64,000 nucleotides of DNA from Streptomyces sp. NBC_00536 (GTDB lineage Bacteria; Actinomycetota; Actinomycetes; Streptomycetales; Streptomycetaceae), in the NCBI RefSeq assembly GCF_036346295.1, contig NZ_CP107819.1, positions 1,488,001 to 1,552,000 on the forward strand, read 5' to 3'. Below the pieces are notes generated by a model. The model made no database searches and had not been told where the DNA came from. It saw nothing but the letters and a program-made list of their open reading frames with translations. Below, piece after piece: positions 1 through 8,518 of the stretch (the first letter of the stretch is position 1; each line of letters opens with the position of its first letter). Both the position numbers and the translations under genes were made by a program.

Positions 1-78
1 CAGCGTTCCGCGCCTTCGCGGTAGAGACGATGGTCACTGGTGGCGCCGGTCACAGCCCCTGTCCGGCCGGGCACGCCA

Positions 79-112
79 CCGGGTCCCGGCCGCCCGTGCG
101 GCCGGGACCCGG
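79..112 (-). terminator. Hairpin terminator after the SPW gene
   Basis: A perfect 15-bp stem (79-93 with 98-112) closes a four-base loop. It lies just past the stop codon of the minus-strand SPW gene. There is no long T run, as is usual for Streptomyces terminators. Confidence 0.7.
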
Positions 113-134
113 GGTCCTCGGGGCGTACGGGCGG

Positions 135-569
135 TCAGCCCGCGCGCGTCGTGCGCTCCCGGCCGGCCATGCCCGCCATGGCGAGGGCCAGCACCAGGCC
201 GACGCCGCCCGCGATGACGTTGCTGACCACGGTCCGCGTGGTGGAGACGTCGCCGGAGATCACCCAGGGGGCGACGATCGTCCAGGCGGAGATGGCGACG
301 GCCGTCCAGGCCATCGCGTGCGTGCGTTCGTAGGCGGAGCCGAGGCCGCCCATGCACAGGCAGTACGCCAGGCCCGCGATCAGGTTCGTGATCGCCAGCG
401 AGGAGAGTCCGCTGAACCCCGCGATCCAGGGCGAGGCGGCGATGTACAGGCCGGTGACGAGCGCGAGGGCTTCCACGGCCTGTGCGAGCGGGGTGGTGGT
501 GACCCGCTCGAAGCGGGTGCGCATCTCGGCCAGGTCGGGGTGCAGTTCGATGTTCGGGTGGGTGGTCAT
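135..569 (-). CDS. SPW-repeat integral membrane protein
   Basis: This 144-residue protein has four predicted membrane segments arranged as two similar halves. Each half carries the SPW-repeat signature: SPWIAGF near residue 47 and APWVISG near residue 100. The N-terminal ~30 residues are polar and probably cytoplasmic. The family is common in actinobacteria and no biochemical function is known. The ATG at 569 is preceded by an AGGAGG-type ribosome site. The gene stands alone, with a hairpin just downstream. Family assignment is secure from the motif; the role is unknown. Confidence 0.88.
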   Translation of the reverse strand: MTTHPNIELHPDLAEMRTRFERVTTTPLAQAVEALALVTGLYIAASPWIAGFSGLSSLAITNLIAGLAYCLCMGGLGSAYERTHAMAWTAVAISAWTIVAPWVISGDVSTTRTVVSNVIAGGVGLVLALAMAGMAGRERTTRAG

Positions 570-660
570 GGCGGGCCGCCTCCTACGGGAGCCTTTATGT
601 ACCCTTTAACCCAGTATGTGCCCGCTTCCGTGCGCCGGAAACGCATGGAGGGCACGGTCC

Positions 661-2040
661 TCAGAGCACTCCGACCGCGCGCAGCGCCCGCAGTTGCGCC
701 GCGCTCGGGGCGGACGGCGCGTAGAGGTAGCAGATCCCGCCGCTGCCCGAGACGACCTTGCCGGAGGCGTTGTAGCGCTTGGTGCGCAGCCAGATGTTCT
801 CCCACTGGCGGCGCTTGTAGACCCGGCGCACGGCCGGATTCGTGGGCGAGTTGGGGTCGTTGGCGACGACGTCCCCCTCGCGGGTGAAGCCGATCGCCGT
901 CATCAGGTGGCCCGCCGTGCCGTAGCCCGCCCCGTCGAGTTCCCCCTTGAGGAAGGACTGTGAGGTGATGACCGGGATGCCCGCCCCGGTCAGGGTCTCC
1001 ACATCGGTGAGGGAGCCGAGCCGGGTCACCACGGCCGCCAGGCCGGGGTAGGAGGCGGCGTAGGCGGCGTTGAACGGCCAGTTGCCGCAGCCCTTGTAGG
1101 CGGCGTCGTAGGTGGCGCGGGCCGCGTGGCAGACCTGCGGGTCGGCGTACTCCTTCCTGACCCAGGCCAGGGCGGCGGGGCTGGGCCCGCGACCCCAGTA
1201 CTCGATGATCATCTGCGAGGAGGTGGGGCTGCACCAGGCCTCGCCGCCGTTGTCGTACTCGGGGTACTGGCCCGCGTGGATCTCCTGCGAATAGCGCGGA
1301 ACGCGCAGCTCGCGGCCCGTGCCGCCACCCGCGCCGGGCACCGAGGCGGGCACCGTGAAGCGGTCGGGGACGCCCGAGGCCATCGCGCCCGCCAGCCGGA
1401 CCACCGGCCCGAGCGGGGCGCCGGGGCGGCGGTGCAGGGTCAGGCGCAGCTGCCACGCGGCGATCCGCAGGCCGCTCGCGCTCGCGGAGCCGTCGAGGGC
1501 GAGGGTGTCGGTCCAGACGGTGGAGGTGCCGTCGGTCTGGCCGTCCACCGAGGTGCGCCGGATGTCGCCGTCGCCGGAGGCCCAGCGGCCCATCACGTAC
1601 CAGGGGCCGGTGACCCCGCTGGTGTAGGTGGCGCGCAGCTCGGTCTGGATCCAGGTCCCGGCGGGGGTGAGGGCGTTCCAGGAGGCGATGGCCTCGGTGG
1701 CGGGTACGGCGCTGCGGTGCACCGGGGAGGTCCAGGTCGCGTACTCCCAGGTGCTCTTCTTCCCGGTGTGCGGGTCGGCGTACTCGGTGCGCCCGGCGGG
1801 GGTGGCGATGCCCAGCCCGGGGAGCGGGCCCGCGGCCGCGGCGGTCCCCTGGTGCGTCCCGGCCTGCCAGTGGCCGTACGAGTACCAGAACCGGTTGTCC
1901 ACCGTCTTGCCCGGGGCCGGGGCTCCCCCGGCGCCCTTCGGGGCGGGCGCGGCCGCGGACGGGGTGGCGGAGACGGTGGCGGCCGTGGCGGCGGCGAGGG
2001 CCGCCGCGAGGACGGCCCGGCGCGGGGTGAATGCGGTCAT
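661..2040 (-). CDS. Secreted C39-like cysteine peptidase
   Basis: The frame stays open upstream, but the ATG at 2040 begins a clear export signal: TPRRAVLAAAL followed by an alanine-rich stretch. The paired arginines suggest Tat export. The mature part has a beta-rich N-terminal half and a C-terminal papain-like domain of the C39-like (peptidase_C39_2) type. A probable nucleophile cysteine lies in GGEAWCSPTSSQMI, a histidine in AGHLMTAIGF and an Asp/Asn in VANDPNSP. Length is 459 residues. It probably cleaves peptides or cell-wall proteins outside the cell, but no substrate can be read from the sequence. It is divergent from the kinase gene at 2224. Confidence 0.85.
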   Translation of the reverse strand: MTAFTPRRAVLAAALAAATAATVSATPSAAAPAPKGAGGAPAPGKTVDNRFWYSYGHWQAGTHQGTAAAAGPLPGLGIATPAGRTEYADPHTGKKSTWEYATWTSPVHRSAVPATEAIASWNALTPAGTWIQTELRATYTSGVTGPWYVMGRWASGDGDIRRTSVDGQTDGTSTVWTDTLALDGSASASGLRIAAWQLRLTLHRRPGAPLGPVVRLAGAMASGVPDRFTVPASVPGAGGGTGRELRVPRYSQEIHAGQYPEYDNGGEAWCSPTSSQMIIEYWGRGPSPAALAWVRKEYADPQVCHAARATYDAAYKGCGNWPFNAAYAASYPGLAAVVTRLGSLTDVETLTGAGIPVITSQSFLKGELDGAGYGTAGHLMTAIGFTREGDVVANDPNSPTNPAVRRVYKRRQWENIWLRTKRYNASGKVVSGSGGICYLYAPSAPSAAQLRALRAVGVL

Positions 2041-2211
2041 GGGCGGAACCCCCAGTGGTGCGGGCGGGCGTACGTACGGGTGAGCGGGCGGGTCGGCGGC
2101 GGTGGCGCACGGTCTGCCGAGGTCGCGCGCGGCGGCCCGGCCGGACGGCTCAGCCTCCCAGTTCGCGGGCGGCCGGGGCCAGGGTGCCGGGGCCGTGTCG
2201 CGGGCCGGCAC

Positions 2212-2217
2212 TAGGCT
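2212..2217 (+). promoter_or_regulatory. -10 box for a leaderless transcript
   Basis: TAGGCT matches the actinobacterial TAnnnT -10 and ends six bases before the GTG at 2224. Transcription would then start at or next to the start codon. No ribosome site precedes this GTG and no good -35 is visible. Confidence 0.5.
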
Positions 2218-2223
2218 GGCGGA

Positions 2224-2904
2224 GTGGAACCACAGATCCCGCACAGCCCGCTCACCTCGCACGCGCCCCCCGCCCCGCACGCCTCCCTGGCCCCGCTCGC
2301 CCGTGAACTCGTCACCCTGGCGCCGTCACTGGGGCCCGTACGGGTGATCGGCATCGACGGGCACGCCGGATCCGGGAAGAGCACCTTCGCCGGGCGGCTG
2401 GCCGAGGCCCTGGGCGGCGCCCCGGTCCTGCACCTCGACGACGTGGCCACGCACGAGGAGCTGTTCGGCTGGACGGAGCGGCTGCGCGCCCAGGTCCTCG
2501 GCCCCCTCGCGGCCGGGCGGGCGGCGCACTGGGCGCCGTACGACTGGGTGGCGCGCCGCTTCGGGCCCGAGCGGGTGCTGGAACCGGCTCCGGTGCTGCT
2601 CGTCGAGGGTGTCGGCGCGGGCCGCCGGGCGCTGCGGCCGTACCTGGCGCGCCTGGTGTGGATGGAAATGCCCCGGGAGCAGTCGTGGGGGCGCGGGCGG
2701 GACCGGGACGGGCGCGAACTGTCGCTCTTCTGGGACGGGTGGGAGCGCGCGGAGCGCGCGCACTTCGCGGACGACCCTTCGCGCCCCTTCGCGGACACTG
2801 TGGTGCGCCAGAGCGGTACGGGATACGAGTGGTCTTCCGGGACGGGTGCGACCGCCCAGCGAGCCGGTTTCGTCACCCGGAGTGACGAACTCCCCCGGTC
2901 CTGA
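2224..2904 (+). CDS. Uridine kinase-like P-loop protein
   Basis: This 226-residue protein has a Walker A loop GHAGSGKST at residues 46-54 and a nearby substrate-side motif LHLDDVATHEELF. It resembles the uridine kinase/phosphoribulokinase-like nucleoside kinase group. Members phosphorylate nucleosides or small metabolites in the cytoplasm, and the exact substrate cannot be told here. The GTG start lacks a Shine-Dalgarno site but sits six bases after a -10-like TAGGCT, so translation from a leaderless mRNA is likely. The first 25 residues are Pro/His/Ala-rich and may be a loose extension. The C-terminal ~30 residues look disordered. Confidence 0.75.
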   Translation: MEPQIPHSPLTSHAPPAPHASLAPLARELVTLAPSLGPVRVIGIDGHAGSGKSTFAGRLAEALGGAPVLHLDDVATHEELFGWTERLRAQVLGPLAAGRAAHWAPYDWVARRFGPERVLEPAPVLLVEGVGAGRRALRPYLARLVWMEMPREQSWGRGRDRDGRELSLFWDGWERAERAHFADDPSRPFADTVVRQSGTGYEWSSGTGATAQRAGFVTRSDELPRS

Positions 2905-2957
2905 CCCGAGCCCGACGGGGCCGTCCGTTCGCCGTCCCGGGCGCCGTCCCGGGCCGC

Positions 2958-2987
2958 TTGACCTGGCCCCCGCAGCGGCCTTACGTT
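2958..2987 (+). promoter_or_regulatory. Promoter in front of a candidate small RNA
   Basis: TTGACC (2958-2963) and TACGTT (2982-2987) are 18 bases apart, a good match to the vegetative actinobacterial promoter. No gene starts within the next 300 bases. A strong terminator begins about 28 bases after the predicted start point. Confidence 0.6.
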
Positions 2988-2993
2988 CTGAAT

Positions 2994-3062
2994 GAGCGGT
3001 TTTTCAGGGCCGCCGCAGACGCGAAGCCCCCGGTTGTTCCCCCGTGACCGGGGGCTTCGTTC
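2994..3062 (+). ncRNA. Candidate small RNA of about 70 nt
   Basis: The stretch between a vegetative-type promoter (2958-2987) and an intrinsic terminator (3022-3059) would give a roughly 70-nt transcript. It contains a short single-stranded 5' part with a U run and a long C-rich-loop hairpin. It lies between the kinase gene and the AAA+ gene and contains no convincing reading frame. The hairpin could also simply terminate kinase transcription. I recognise no known RNA family. Confidence 0.45.
3022..3059 (+). terminator. Intrinsic terminator, 13-bp stem
   Basis: CGAAGCCCCCGGT (3022-3034) pairs perfectly with 3047-3059 across a 12-base loop containing five C. A short T-containing tail follows. 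It ends the candidate small RNA and/or the kinase transcript. Confidence 0.8.
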
Positions 3063-3294
3063 TGCCCCCGGGCCCCTCCCTGGTGGCCCTCCAGGCCGCC
3101 GACCCCCTCGCAAACCTTCACTTTCCGTCAGCACTCGCGCCCGGGGCGCACCACCGACACGTGTCCACCGCACCCTGGGTATGGCCCGGGACCGCAGGTA
3201 CGATGCCACCCTGATTTCATCGGCGCATGGGGCAACTCGCGTGCACGACACGGGGGTTGCCGCGCACCACGGGGGCAGGCTTGTGGGGGATGTG

Positions 3295-5250
3295 ATGGAC
3301 TTCGGCATGCCGGGCAGCGCCTACGCCCCGGCCGAACTCGCCTGGCTGCGCGGAGTGGACGCCTGCACGATGGGCGCCTATCCGCAGGCCGAGGAGGAGT
3401 TCCGGGCGGCCGTGCTGCTCGATCCCTCGATGGCCGACGCCTGGCTGGGGCTGCACGCGCTGCGGGTGGACACCACCAACGCCTTATTGCGCATGTACGC
3501 CCACCGGGACCGCTTCGGGGAGCAGCGCGCACGGCACCGGCGGACGCTCAACTCCTGGTACTGGCTTGGCTGGTGGGTCCAGCCCGTGCTGGAGAGCAAG
3601 CGCGATCTGCTGCTCGCGCACGCCTCGCACTGGCTGGACGGCCGCCACGTGCCCGAACTGGACCGGGCGCTGGCCGCGCTGCCGCCGGTCGACACCGACC
3701 CTCAGGTGCGCTTCCTGCACGCCTGCCGGTCCTATCTGGTCAAGGACTGGGACCAGTTGGTGCGCCACACCGAGCCGCTCGTGGACGATCCGCTGCTCGG
3801 CATCGAGGCGGGCCTGTTCGGCGGGATGGCCCGGGTCCGGCTGGAGATGTACGGGCAGGCGGAGCCGATGCTGTCGGCCGCGCTGATGCGCTGCCGCAGC
3901 GAGCAGCCACAGCGCAAGGAGCTGCGCTACTGGCTGGCCCGGGCGCACGAGGGCACCGGGCGCAGCGCGGCGGCGCTGCCGCTGTACCGGGCGGTGCACC
4001 GGGTGGACCCGGCCTTCATGGACACCGCGGCCCGGCTGACCGCGATCTCGGAGAGCGATGGCCTCGACGGGCTCGACGGGCTGAGCGGGCCGGACGGGTA
4101 CGGACTCGCCGCGGCGGGCGGGGACTTCGCGGCCGTGGCACTGGGCGGCGGGCTCGGGCAGGACATCGCGGCGGACGGGCAGGCCGAACCGGACCCGCCG
4201 CTGCCGTCCGAGCCGCCGGAGACCCGCTTCGCCCCGGGTGCGGGCGCGCCGAACGGTCCGGTGGGGCCGGGGCCCGACGCCACCGGGCGCGCGGACGGCG
4301 TACGGCGCAGGACCGGCGTACCGGCGCAAGGCGGGCCGCAGGGGCTGCCGGCCGGACCGGCGGATCCGGCGCTGCTCGCCGAGGCGCTCGACGAACTGGA
4401 GCGGATGGTCGGGCTGGAGCCGGTCAAGCGGCAGGTCAAGGCGCTCTCGGCGCAGCTGCACATGGCCCGGCTGCGGGCCGGTCAGGGGCTGCCGGTGCAG
4501 CCGCCGAAACGGCACTTCGTCTTCTCCGGGCCGTCCGGTACGGGCAAGACGACCGTGGCCCGGATCCTGGGCCGGGTCTTCTACGCCCTCGGGCTGCTCG
4601 GCGGCGACCACCTGGTGGAGGCCCAGCGGGCGGACCTGGTCGGCGAGTTCCTCGGGCAGACCGCCGTGAAGGCCAACGAGCTGATCGATTCGGCGATCGG
4701 CGGGGTGCTGTTCGTGGACGAGGCCTACAGCCTGTCCAACTCGGGCTACAGCAAGGGCGACGCGTACGGCGACGAGGCGCTCCAGGTGCTGCTCAAGCGG
4801 GCCGAGGACAACCGGGGCCACCTGGTGGTGATCCTGGCGGGCTACCCGGCGGGCATGGACCGGCTGCTCGCGACGAATCCGGGGCTGTCCTCGCGGTTCA
4901 CCACCCGGGTGGACTTCCCGAGCTACCGCCCGCTGGAACTGACCGCGATCGGCGGGGTGCTGGCGGACGCGAACGGGGACCGCTGGGACGAGGAGGCGCT
5001 GGAGGAGCTGCGCAGCATCAGCGGGCACGTGGTGGAGCAGGGCTGGATCGACGAGCTGGGCAACGGCCGCTTCCTGCGCACCCTGTACGAGAAGAGCTGC
5101 GCCTACCGGGACCTGCGGCTGACGGGTTTCGCCGGTGAGCCCTCGCGGGACGATCTCGCCACGTTGCGGCTGGCGGACCTGATGCAGGCCTACGGGGAGG
5201 TCCTCTCGGGCCGGGGCCCCCAGGAACGGCCGGAGCCCCCGCCGCCGTAG
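3295..5250 (+). CDS. TPR-AAA+ ATPase (CbxX/EccA-like)
   Basis: This 651-residue protein has an N-terminal helical TPR-like half (about residues 1-250). A low-complexity Gly/Pro/Ala linker follows, with GLDGLDGLSGPDG-type repeats. The C-terminal AAA+ domain is of the CbxX/CfqX/SpoVK group, with Walker A GPSGTGKTT at 412-420 and Walker B LFVDEA at 472-477. The architecture matches EccA-like ATPases of type VII secretion, but no ESX gene lies nearby. Some frame continues upstream. I chose the ATG at 3295 because the conserved sequence begins there and GGGGGA precedes it; GTG at 3241 is possible. Confidence 0.82.
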   Translation: MDFGMPGSAYAPAELAWLRGVDACTMGAYPQAEEEFRAAVLLDPSMADAWLGLHALRVDTTNALLRMYAHRDRFGEQRARHRRTLNSWYWLGWWVQPVLESKRDLLLAHASHWLDGRHVPELDRALAALPPVDTDPQVRFLHACRSYLVKDWDQLVRHTEPLVDDPLLGIEAGLFGGMARVRLEMYGQAEPMLSAALMRCRSEQPQRKELRYWLARAHEGTGRSAAALPLYRAVHRVDPAFMDTAARLTAISESDGLDGLDGLSGPDGYGLAAAGGDFAAVALGGGLGQDIAADGQAEPDPPLPSEPPETRFAPGAGAPNGPVGPGPDATGRADGVRRRTGVPAQGGPQGLPAGPADPALLAEALDELERMVGLEPVKRQVKALSAQLHMARLRAGQGLPVQPPKRHFVFSGPSGTGKTTVARILGRVFYALGLLGGDHLVEAQRADLVGEFLGQTAVKANELIDSAIGGVLFVDEAYSLSNSGYSKGDAYGDEALQVLLKRAEDNRGHLVVILAGYPAGMDRLLATNPGLSSRFTTRVDFPSYRPLELTAIGGVLADANGDRWDEEALEELRSISGHVVEQGWIDELGNGRFLRTLYEKSCAYRDLRLTGFAGEPSRDDLATLRLADLMQAYGEVLSGRGPQERPEPPPP

Positions 5251-5251
5251 T

Positions 5252-5280
5252 CCGCTGCGCGGGGCCTTCCCGCGCAGCGG
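5252..5280 (+). terminator. Terminator after the AAA+ gene
   Basis: A 12-bp perfect stem (5252-5263 with 5269-5280) with a five-base loop begins one base after the stop codon and is followed by CATCTTTC. Confidence 0.8.
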
Positions 5281-5288
5281 CATCTTTC

Positions 5289-5374
5289 AGCCCGTCCGGC
5301 GTTTGAGGACCGGGTCCGGGCGGAGCCCGCTGGGGCTCCGCCCCAGACCCCGCGCCTCAAACGCCGGACGGGCT
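5289..5374. repeat. GCCGGCGTTTGAGG-family inverted repeat
   Basis: A 20-bp perfect inverted repeat (5289-5308 and 5355-5374) carries the CCGGCGTTTGAGG core found elsewhere in this window. The 46-base interior is itself partly self-complementary. It lies between the convergent AAA+ and CNNM genes and can act as a two-way terminator. Confidence 0.85.
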
Positions 5375-5380
5375 GGAGAG

Positions 5381-6424
5381 CTAAAGGCTCCGCGCGTACC
5401 CCCGGTGCGCGGGGTCGCGTACCTCGCCGACCAGTTTCTCCAGTACGTCCTCCAGCGCGACCAGACCGAGCACGCGCCCGGCAGGGTCCGCGACCTGCGC
5501 CAGATGGGTGGCGTCCCGCCGCATGACGCTCAGCGCGTCGTCCAGCGGGAGGGTGGAGCACAGGGTGGTCATCCGCCTCCAGACCCGCTGGGGGACGGCC
5601 CCTTCCCGGTGTTCCAGGTCGAGCACGTCCTTGACGTGGACGTAGCCCATGAAGGTGCCGGTGTCGGAGCGGACCGGGAAGCGCGAGTAGCCGGTGCGCA
5701 CGGTCAGCTGCTCGATCTGGCGCGGGGTCACCGAAGGGGTGACGGTGACCAGCCCGTCGCGGCCGAGGAGCACGTCGGTGACGGGGCGGCTGCCCAGTTC
5801 CAGGGCGTCCTCCAGGCGCTCGTGCTCGCCGGGCGCGAGGAGCCCGGCCTGCCGGGAGTCCTCGACGAGCCGGCCGAGCTGGGCCCTGGTGTAGACGGCC
5901 TCGACCTCGTCCTTGGGCTCCACCTTGAACAGGCGCAGAACCAGGGTCGCGCAGGCGCCGAGCGCCGTGGTGACCGGCCCGCAGAGCCGGGCGAAGGCCA
6001 CCAGGCCGGGGCTGAACCACAGGGCGGTCTTCTCGGGGGCGGCCATGGCGAGGTTCTTGGGGACCATCTCGCCGATGACCAGGTGCAGGAAGACCACCGC
6101 GGCCAGCGCGAAGGCGTACCCGAGGGGGTGGACCAGGCCGTGCGGCACCCGCGCGGCCTCGAAGAGCGGCTCCAGCAGCCGGGCCACGGTGGGTTCGGCG
6201 ACCGCTCCCAGGGTGAGGGAGCAGACGGTGATGCCGAACTGGGCCGCGGCCATCATCCGGGGCAGGTTCTCCAGCCCGTGCAGCACCTGGCGGGCCCGCT
6301 TGGAGGAGGCCGCGAGGGGCTCGATCTGGCTGCGGCGGACGGAGACGAGCGCGAACTCGGCGCCGACGAAGAAGCCGTTGGCCAGGACGAGGAGCAGGGC
6401 GAAGAGCAGTTGGAGCGCGATCAC
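5381..6424 (-). CDS. CNNM/CBS-domain membrane transporter (second of pair)
   Basis: The real gene begins at a GTG (6424) that overlaps the stop of the upstream paralogue as GTGA, giving 347 residues; the open frame upstream of it is not coding. The N-terminal ~190 residues form a DUF21/CNNM membrane domain (FALLLVLANGFFVGAEFALVSVRRSQ). Two CBS motifs follow (GYVHVKDVLDL, GLVALEDVLEKLVGEV). The C-terminal CorC_HlyC domain is absent, unlike the partner. The family handles divalent cations such as Mg2+ or Co2+. Overlap with its neighbour suggests one membrane complex. Confidence 0.88.
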   Translation of the reverse strand: MIALQLLFALLLVLANGFFVGAEFALVSVRRSQIEPLAASSKRARQVLHGLENLPRMMAAAQFGITVCSLTLGAVAEPTVARLLEPLFEAARVPHGLVHPLGYAFALAAVVFLHLVIGEMVPKNLAMAAPEKTALWFSPGLVAFARLCGPVTTALGACATLVLRLFKVEPKDEVEAVYTRAQLGRLVEDSRQAGLLAPGEHERLEDALELGSRPVTDVLLGRDGLVTVTPSVTPRQIEQLTVRTGYSRFPVRSDTGTFMGYVHVKDVLDLEHREGAVPQRVWRRMTTLCSTLPLDDALSVMRRDATHLAQVADPAGRVLGLVALEDVLEKLVGEVRDPAHRGYARSL

Positions 6425-7794
6425 CGCAGGACCGCCATCTCGCGCCGTCCGTCGGCGCCGGTGGCGCTGTCGTCCGTGGCGCCCTCGGCCGTACGGACGA
6501 GGCGGACCCGTTCGGCGCGGTAGCGGCCGACCTGGCGGACGGAGAGCTTCCAGCCGGGCAGTTCGGCCCGGTCCCCGGGAGCGGGGATCCGGCCGAGCAG
6601 GTCGGCGACGAGCCCGGCGACGGTCTCGTAGGGCCCTTCGGGCACTTCGAGGCCTATCCGGCGCAGGGTGTGGACCCGGCAGCTGCCGTCCGCCTCCCAG
6701 GAGGGACGGCCGTCCTCGGCGGGCACGGCGGCCAGCTCCGGGGTGTCGTCCTCGGCGAGGTCGTGCTCGTCGCGGACCTCGCCGACGAGTTCCTCCACGA
6801 TGTCCTCCAGGGTGACGACGCCGGCGGTGCCGCCGTATTCGTCGACGACGACGGCCATCGGCTGTTCGCTGCGCAGCCGCTCCAGCAGCGGCTGCACCGG
6901 CAGGGAGCCGGGCACCAGCAGCGGGGCGACGCAGATCCGGCCCACGGTGGTGCGGGCGCGCTCGGACTCGGGCACGGCGAGGGCGTCCTTGAGGTGGACC
7001 ACGCCGGTGATCTCGTCGATGCGCTCGCGGTAGACCGGGAAGCGGGACAGGCCGGTGGCCCGGGTCAGGTTGAGCACGTCGGCCGCGGTGGCGGTGTGCT
7101 GGAGGGCACTGACCTTCACCCGGGGGGTCATGACGTGCTGGGCGGTCAGGTCGCCGAGCGAGAGGGTCCGTACGAAGAGGTCGGCGGTGTCCTGTTCCAG
7201 GGCGCCCGCCTGGGCCGAATGACGGACCAGGGAGACCAGTTCGCCCGGGGTGCGGGCGGAGGCCATCTCGTCGGCGGGTTCCACGCCCAGCGCCCGGACG
7301 AGCCGGTTGGCGACGGCGTTGAGGCCGGCGATGACCGGCCGGAAGGCGCGGGAGAAGACGTCCTGGGGACCGGCCACGATGCGGGCCACCTGGAGCGGCC
7401 GGGAGACCGCCCAGTTCTTGGGGACCAGCTCGCCGACGACCATCTGGACGGCGGAGGCGAGCAGCATGCCGGTGAGGACGGCGATCCCGGTGACCGCCCC
7501 GCGGGGCAGTCCGGTCGCGGTGAGCGGCCCGGTGAACAGCCCGGCGAGGGCGGGTTCGGCGAGCATGCCGACCACGAGGGAGGTGAGGGTGATGCCGAGC
7601 TGGGTTCCGGAGAGCTGGAACGACAGCTCCCGCAGGGCCTTGACGACCGTACGGGCGCGTTTGTCGCCGTCGGCGGCGGCGCGTTCGGCCTCGGGTCTCT
7701 CCACCGTGACGAGGCCGAATTCGGCCGCCACGAAGAAACCGTTGGCGAGGATCAGGGCGAATGCCGCCACGAGCAGGAGTAGCGGGGTGGTCAT
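6421..7794 (-). CDS. CNNM/CorC-HlyC family membrane transporter (first of pair)
   Basis: This is a full-length 457-residue member. The DUF21/CNNM membrane domain starts LVAAFALILANGFFVAAEFGLVTVERPE. A CBS pair follows (GVVHLKDALAV; MAVVVDEYGGTAGVVTLEDIVEELVGEV), then a C-terminal CorC_HlyC domain (LPGWKLSVRQVGRY). Members are implicated in Mg2+/Co2+ transport or regulation at the membrane; the older name hemolysin is misleading. The ATG is preceded by GGAGG. The stop overlaps the next gene by four bases, so the two are translationally coupled. Confidence 0.9.
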   Translation of the reverse strand: MTTPLLLLVAAFALILANGFFVAAEFGLVTVERPEAERAAADGDKRARTVVKALRELSFQLSGTQLGITLTSLVVGMLAEPALAGLFTGPLTATGLPRGAVTGIAVLTGMLLASAVQMVVGELVPKNWAVSRPLQVARIVAGPQDVFSRAFRPVIAGLNAVANRLVRALGVEPADEMASARTPGELVSLVRHSAQAGALEQDTADLFVRTLSLGDLTAQHVMTPRVKVSALQHTATAADVLNLTRATGLSRFPVYRERIDEITGVVHLKDALAVPESERARTTVGRICVAPLLVPGSLPVQPLLERLRSEQPMAVVVDEYGGTAGVVTLEDIVEELVGEVRDEHDLAEDDTPELAAVPAEDGRPSWEADGSCRVHTLRRIGLEVPEGPYETVAGLVADLLGRIPAPGDRAELPGWKLSVRQVGRYRAERVRLVRTAEGATDDSATGADGRREMAVLR

Positions 7795-7972
7795 GCCGCC
7801 GCCTCCGGGGGGAGGGCGGCGCGGGTACTACCGGACGATCCGTCCATTGCTGGAGGGAGTCACTCCTCAAGTCGCAGGTACCCACGGGCCGCGTTGTCCC
7901 GGGGCCGGTGGGAGGGCGCGTGCGTGCGCCCCGCCACCAGGGTAGTCATTGAGATCCCGGCCGCAATGGCAC

Positions 7973-8437
7973 TCAGCCGCCGAGCGGGCCGCTGCCGTGG
8001 TTCTCGGCCAGCGCGCGCAGCGCCCGCGCGTCGCCGATCGCCTGCTCCTTGGCCACTCCGGGCTGGATCCCGAGGGCGGGCAGGCTGGTGCCGTCGCTGA
8101 GGTCGAGGAACACCCACGGGTCGCCGGGCCGGAGGTTGACGCGCAGGATCTGCGCCCATTCCAGCCGTCGGGTGGTGGTGAGGTTGACGACCGTGACGCC
8201 GCTGTCGTCCGCGACCACCTTGGGGCGGCTGAGCAGGACCAGGACGGAGGCGAACAGGGCGGCGGTGATGACGAAGCTGAGCCGTTCGCCGCCGCCGAGG
8301 TCCGGCAGGATCATGCCGATCACCGAGATGGTGACGAACATGACGAGCCCGACGCCCAGCAGGACCACCCGGGTGCGGGTCGGCCGGAAGGTGACCGGCA
8401 GGGCGGGCAGTACGGGCTGGGCGGCGGACTCGCTCAT
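7973..8437 (-). CDS. PH-domain membrane protein
   Basis: This 154-residue protein has two membrane helices at about residues 25-45 and 55-70, followed by a small beta-rich bacterial PH domain (VVADDSGVTVVNLTTTRRLEWAQI, then DGTSLPALGIQ). This architecture is common next to hisG in streptomycetes, and its function is unknown. It lies 81 bp downstream of hisG in the same direction and is probably the last gene of the rib-his run. Confidence 0.8.
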   Translation of the reverse strand: MSESAAQPVLPALPVTFRPTRTRVVLLGVGLVMFVTISVIGMILPDLGGGERLSFVITAALFASVLVLLSRPKVVADDSGVTVVNLTTTRRLEWAQILRVNLRPGDPWVFLDLSDGTSLPALGIQPGVAKEQAIGDARALRALAENHGSGPLGG

Positions 8438-8518
8438 GGGGTGCTCGGTTCTACGAAAGGACGTACGGCGTACGGATGGGCGTACCGGGCGATCCGGCGG
8501 GGCCGGTTCGCGGACGGA

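Noticed and set aside
3295..5250. Type VII secretion locus
   Set aside because: The ATPase resembles EccA, but no EccB-E, Esx or PE/PPE-like genes are nearby.
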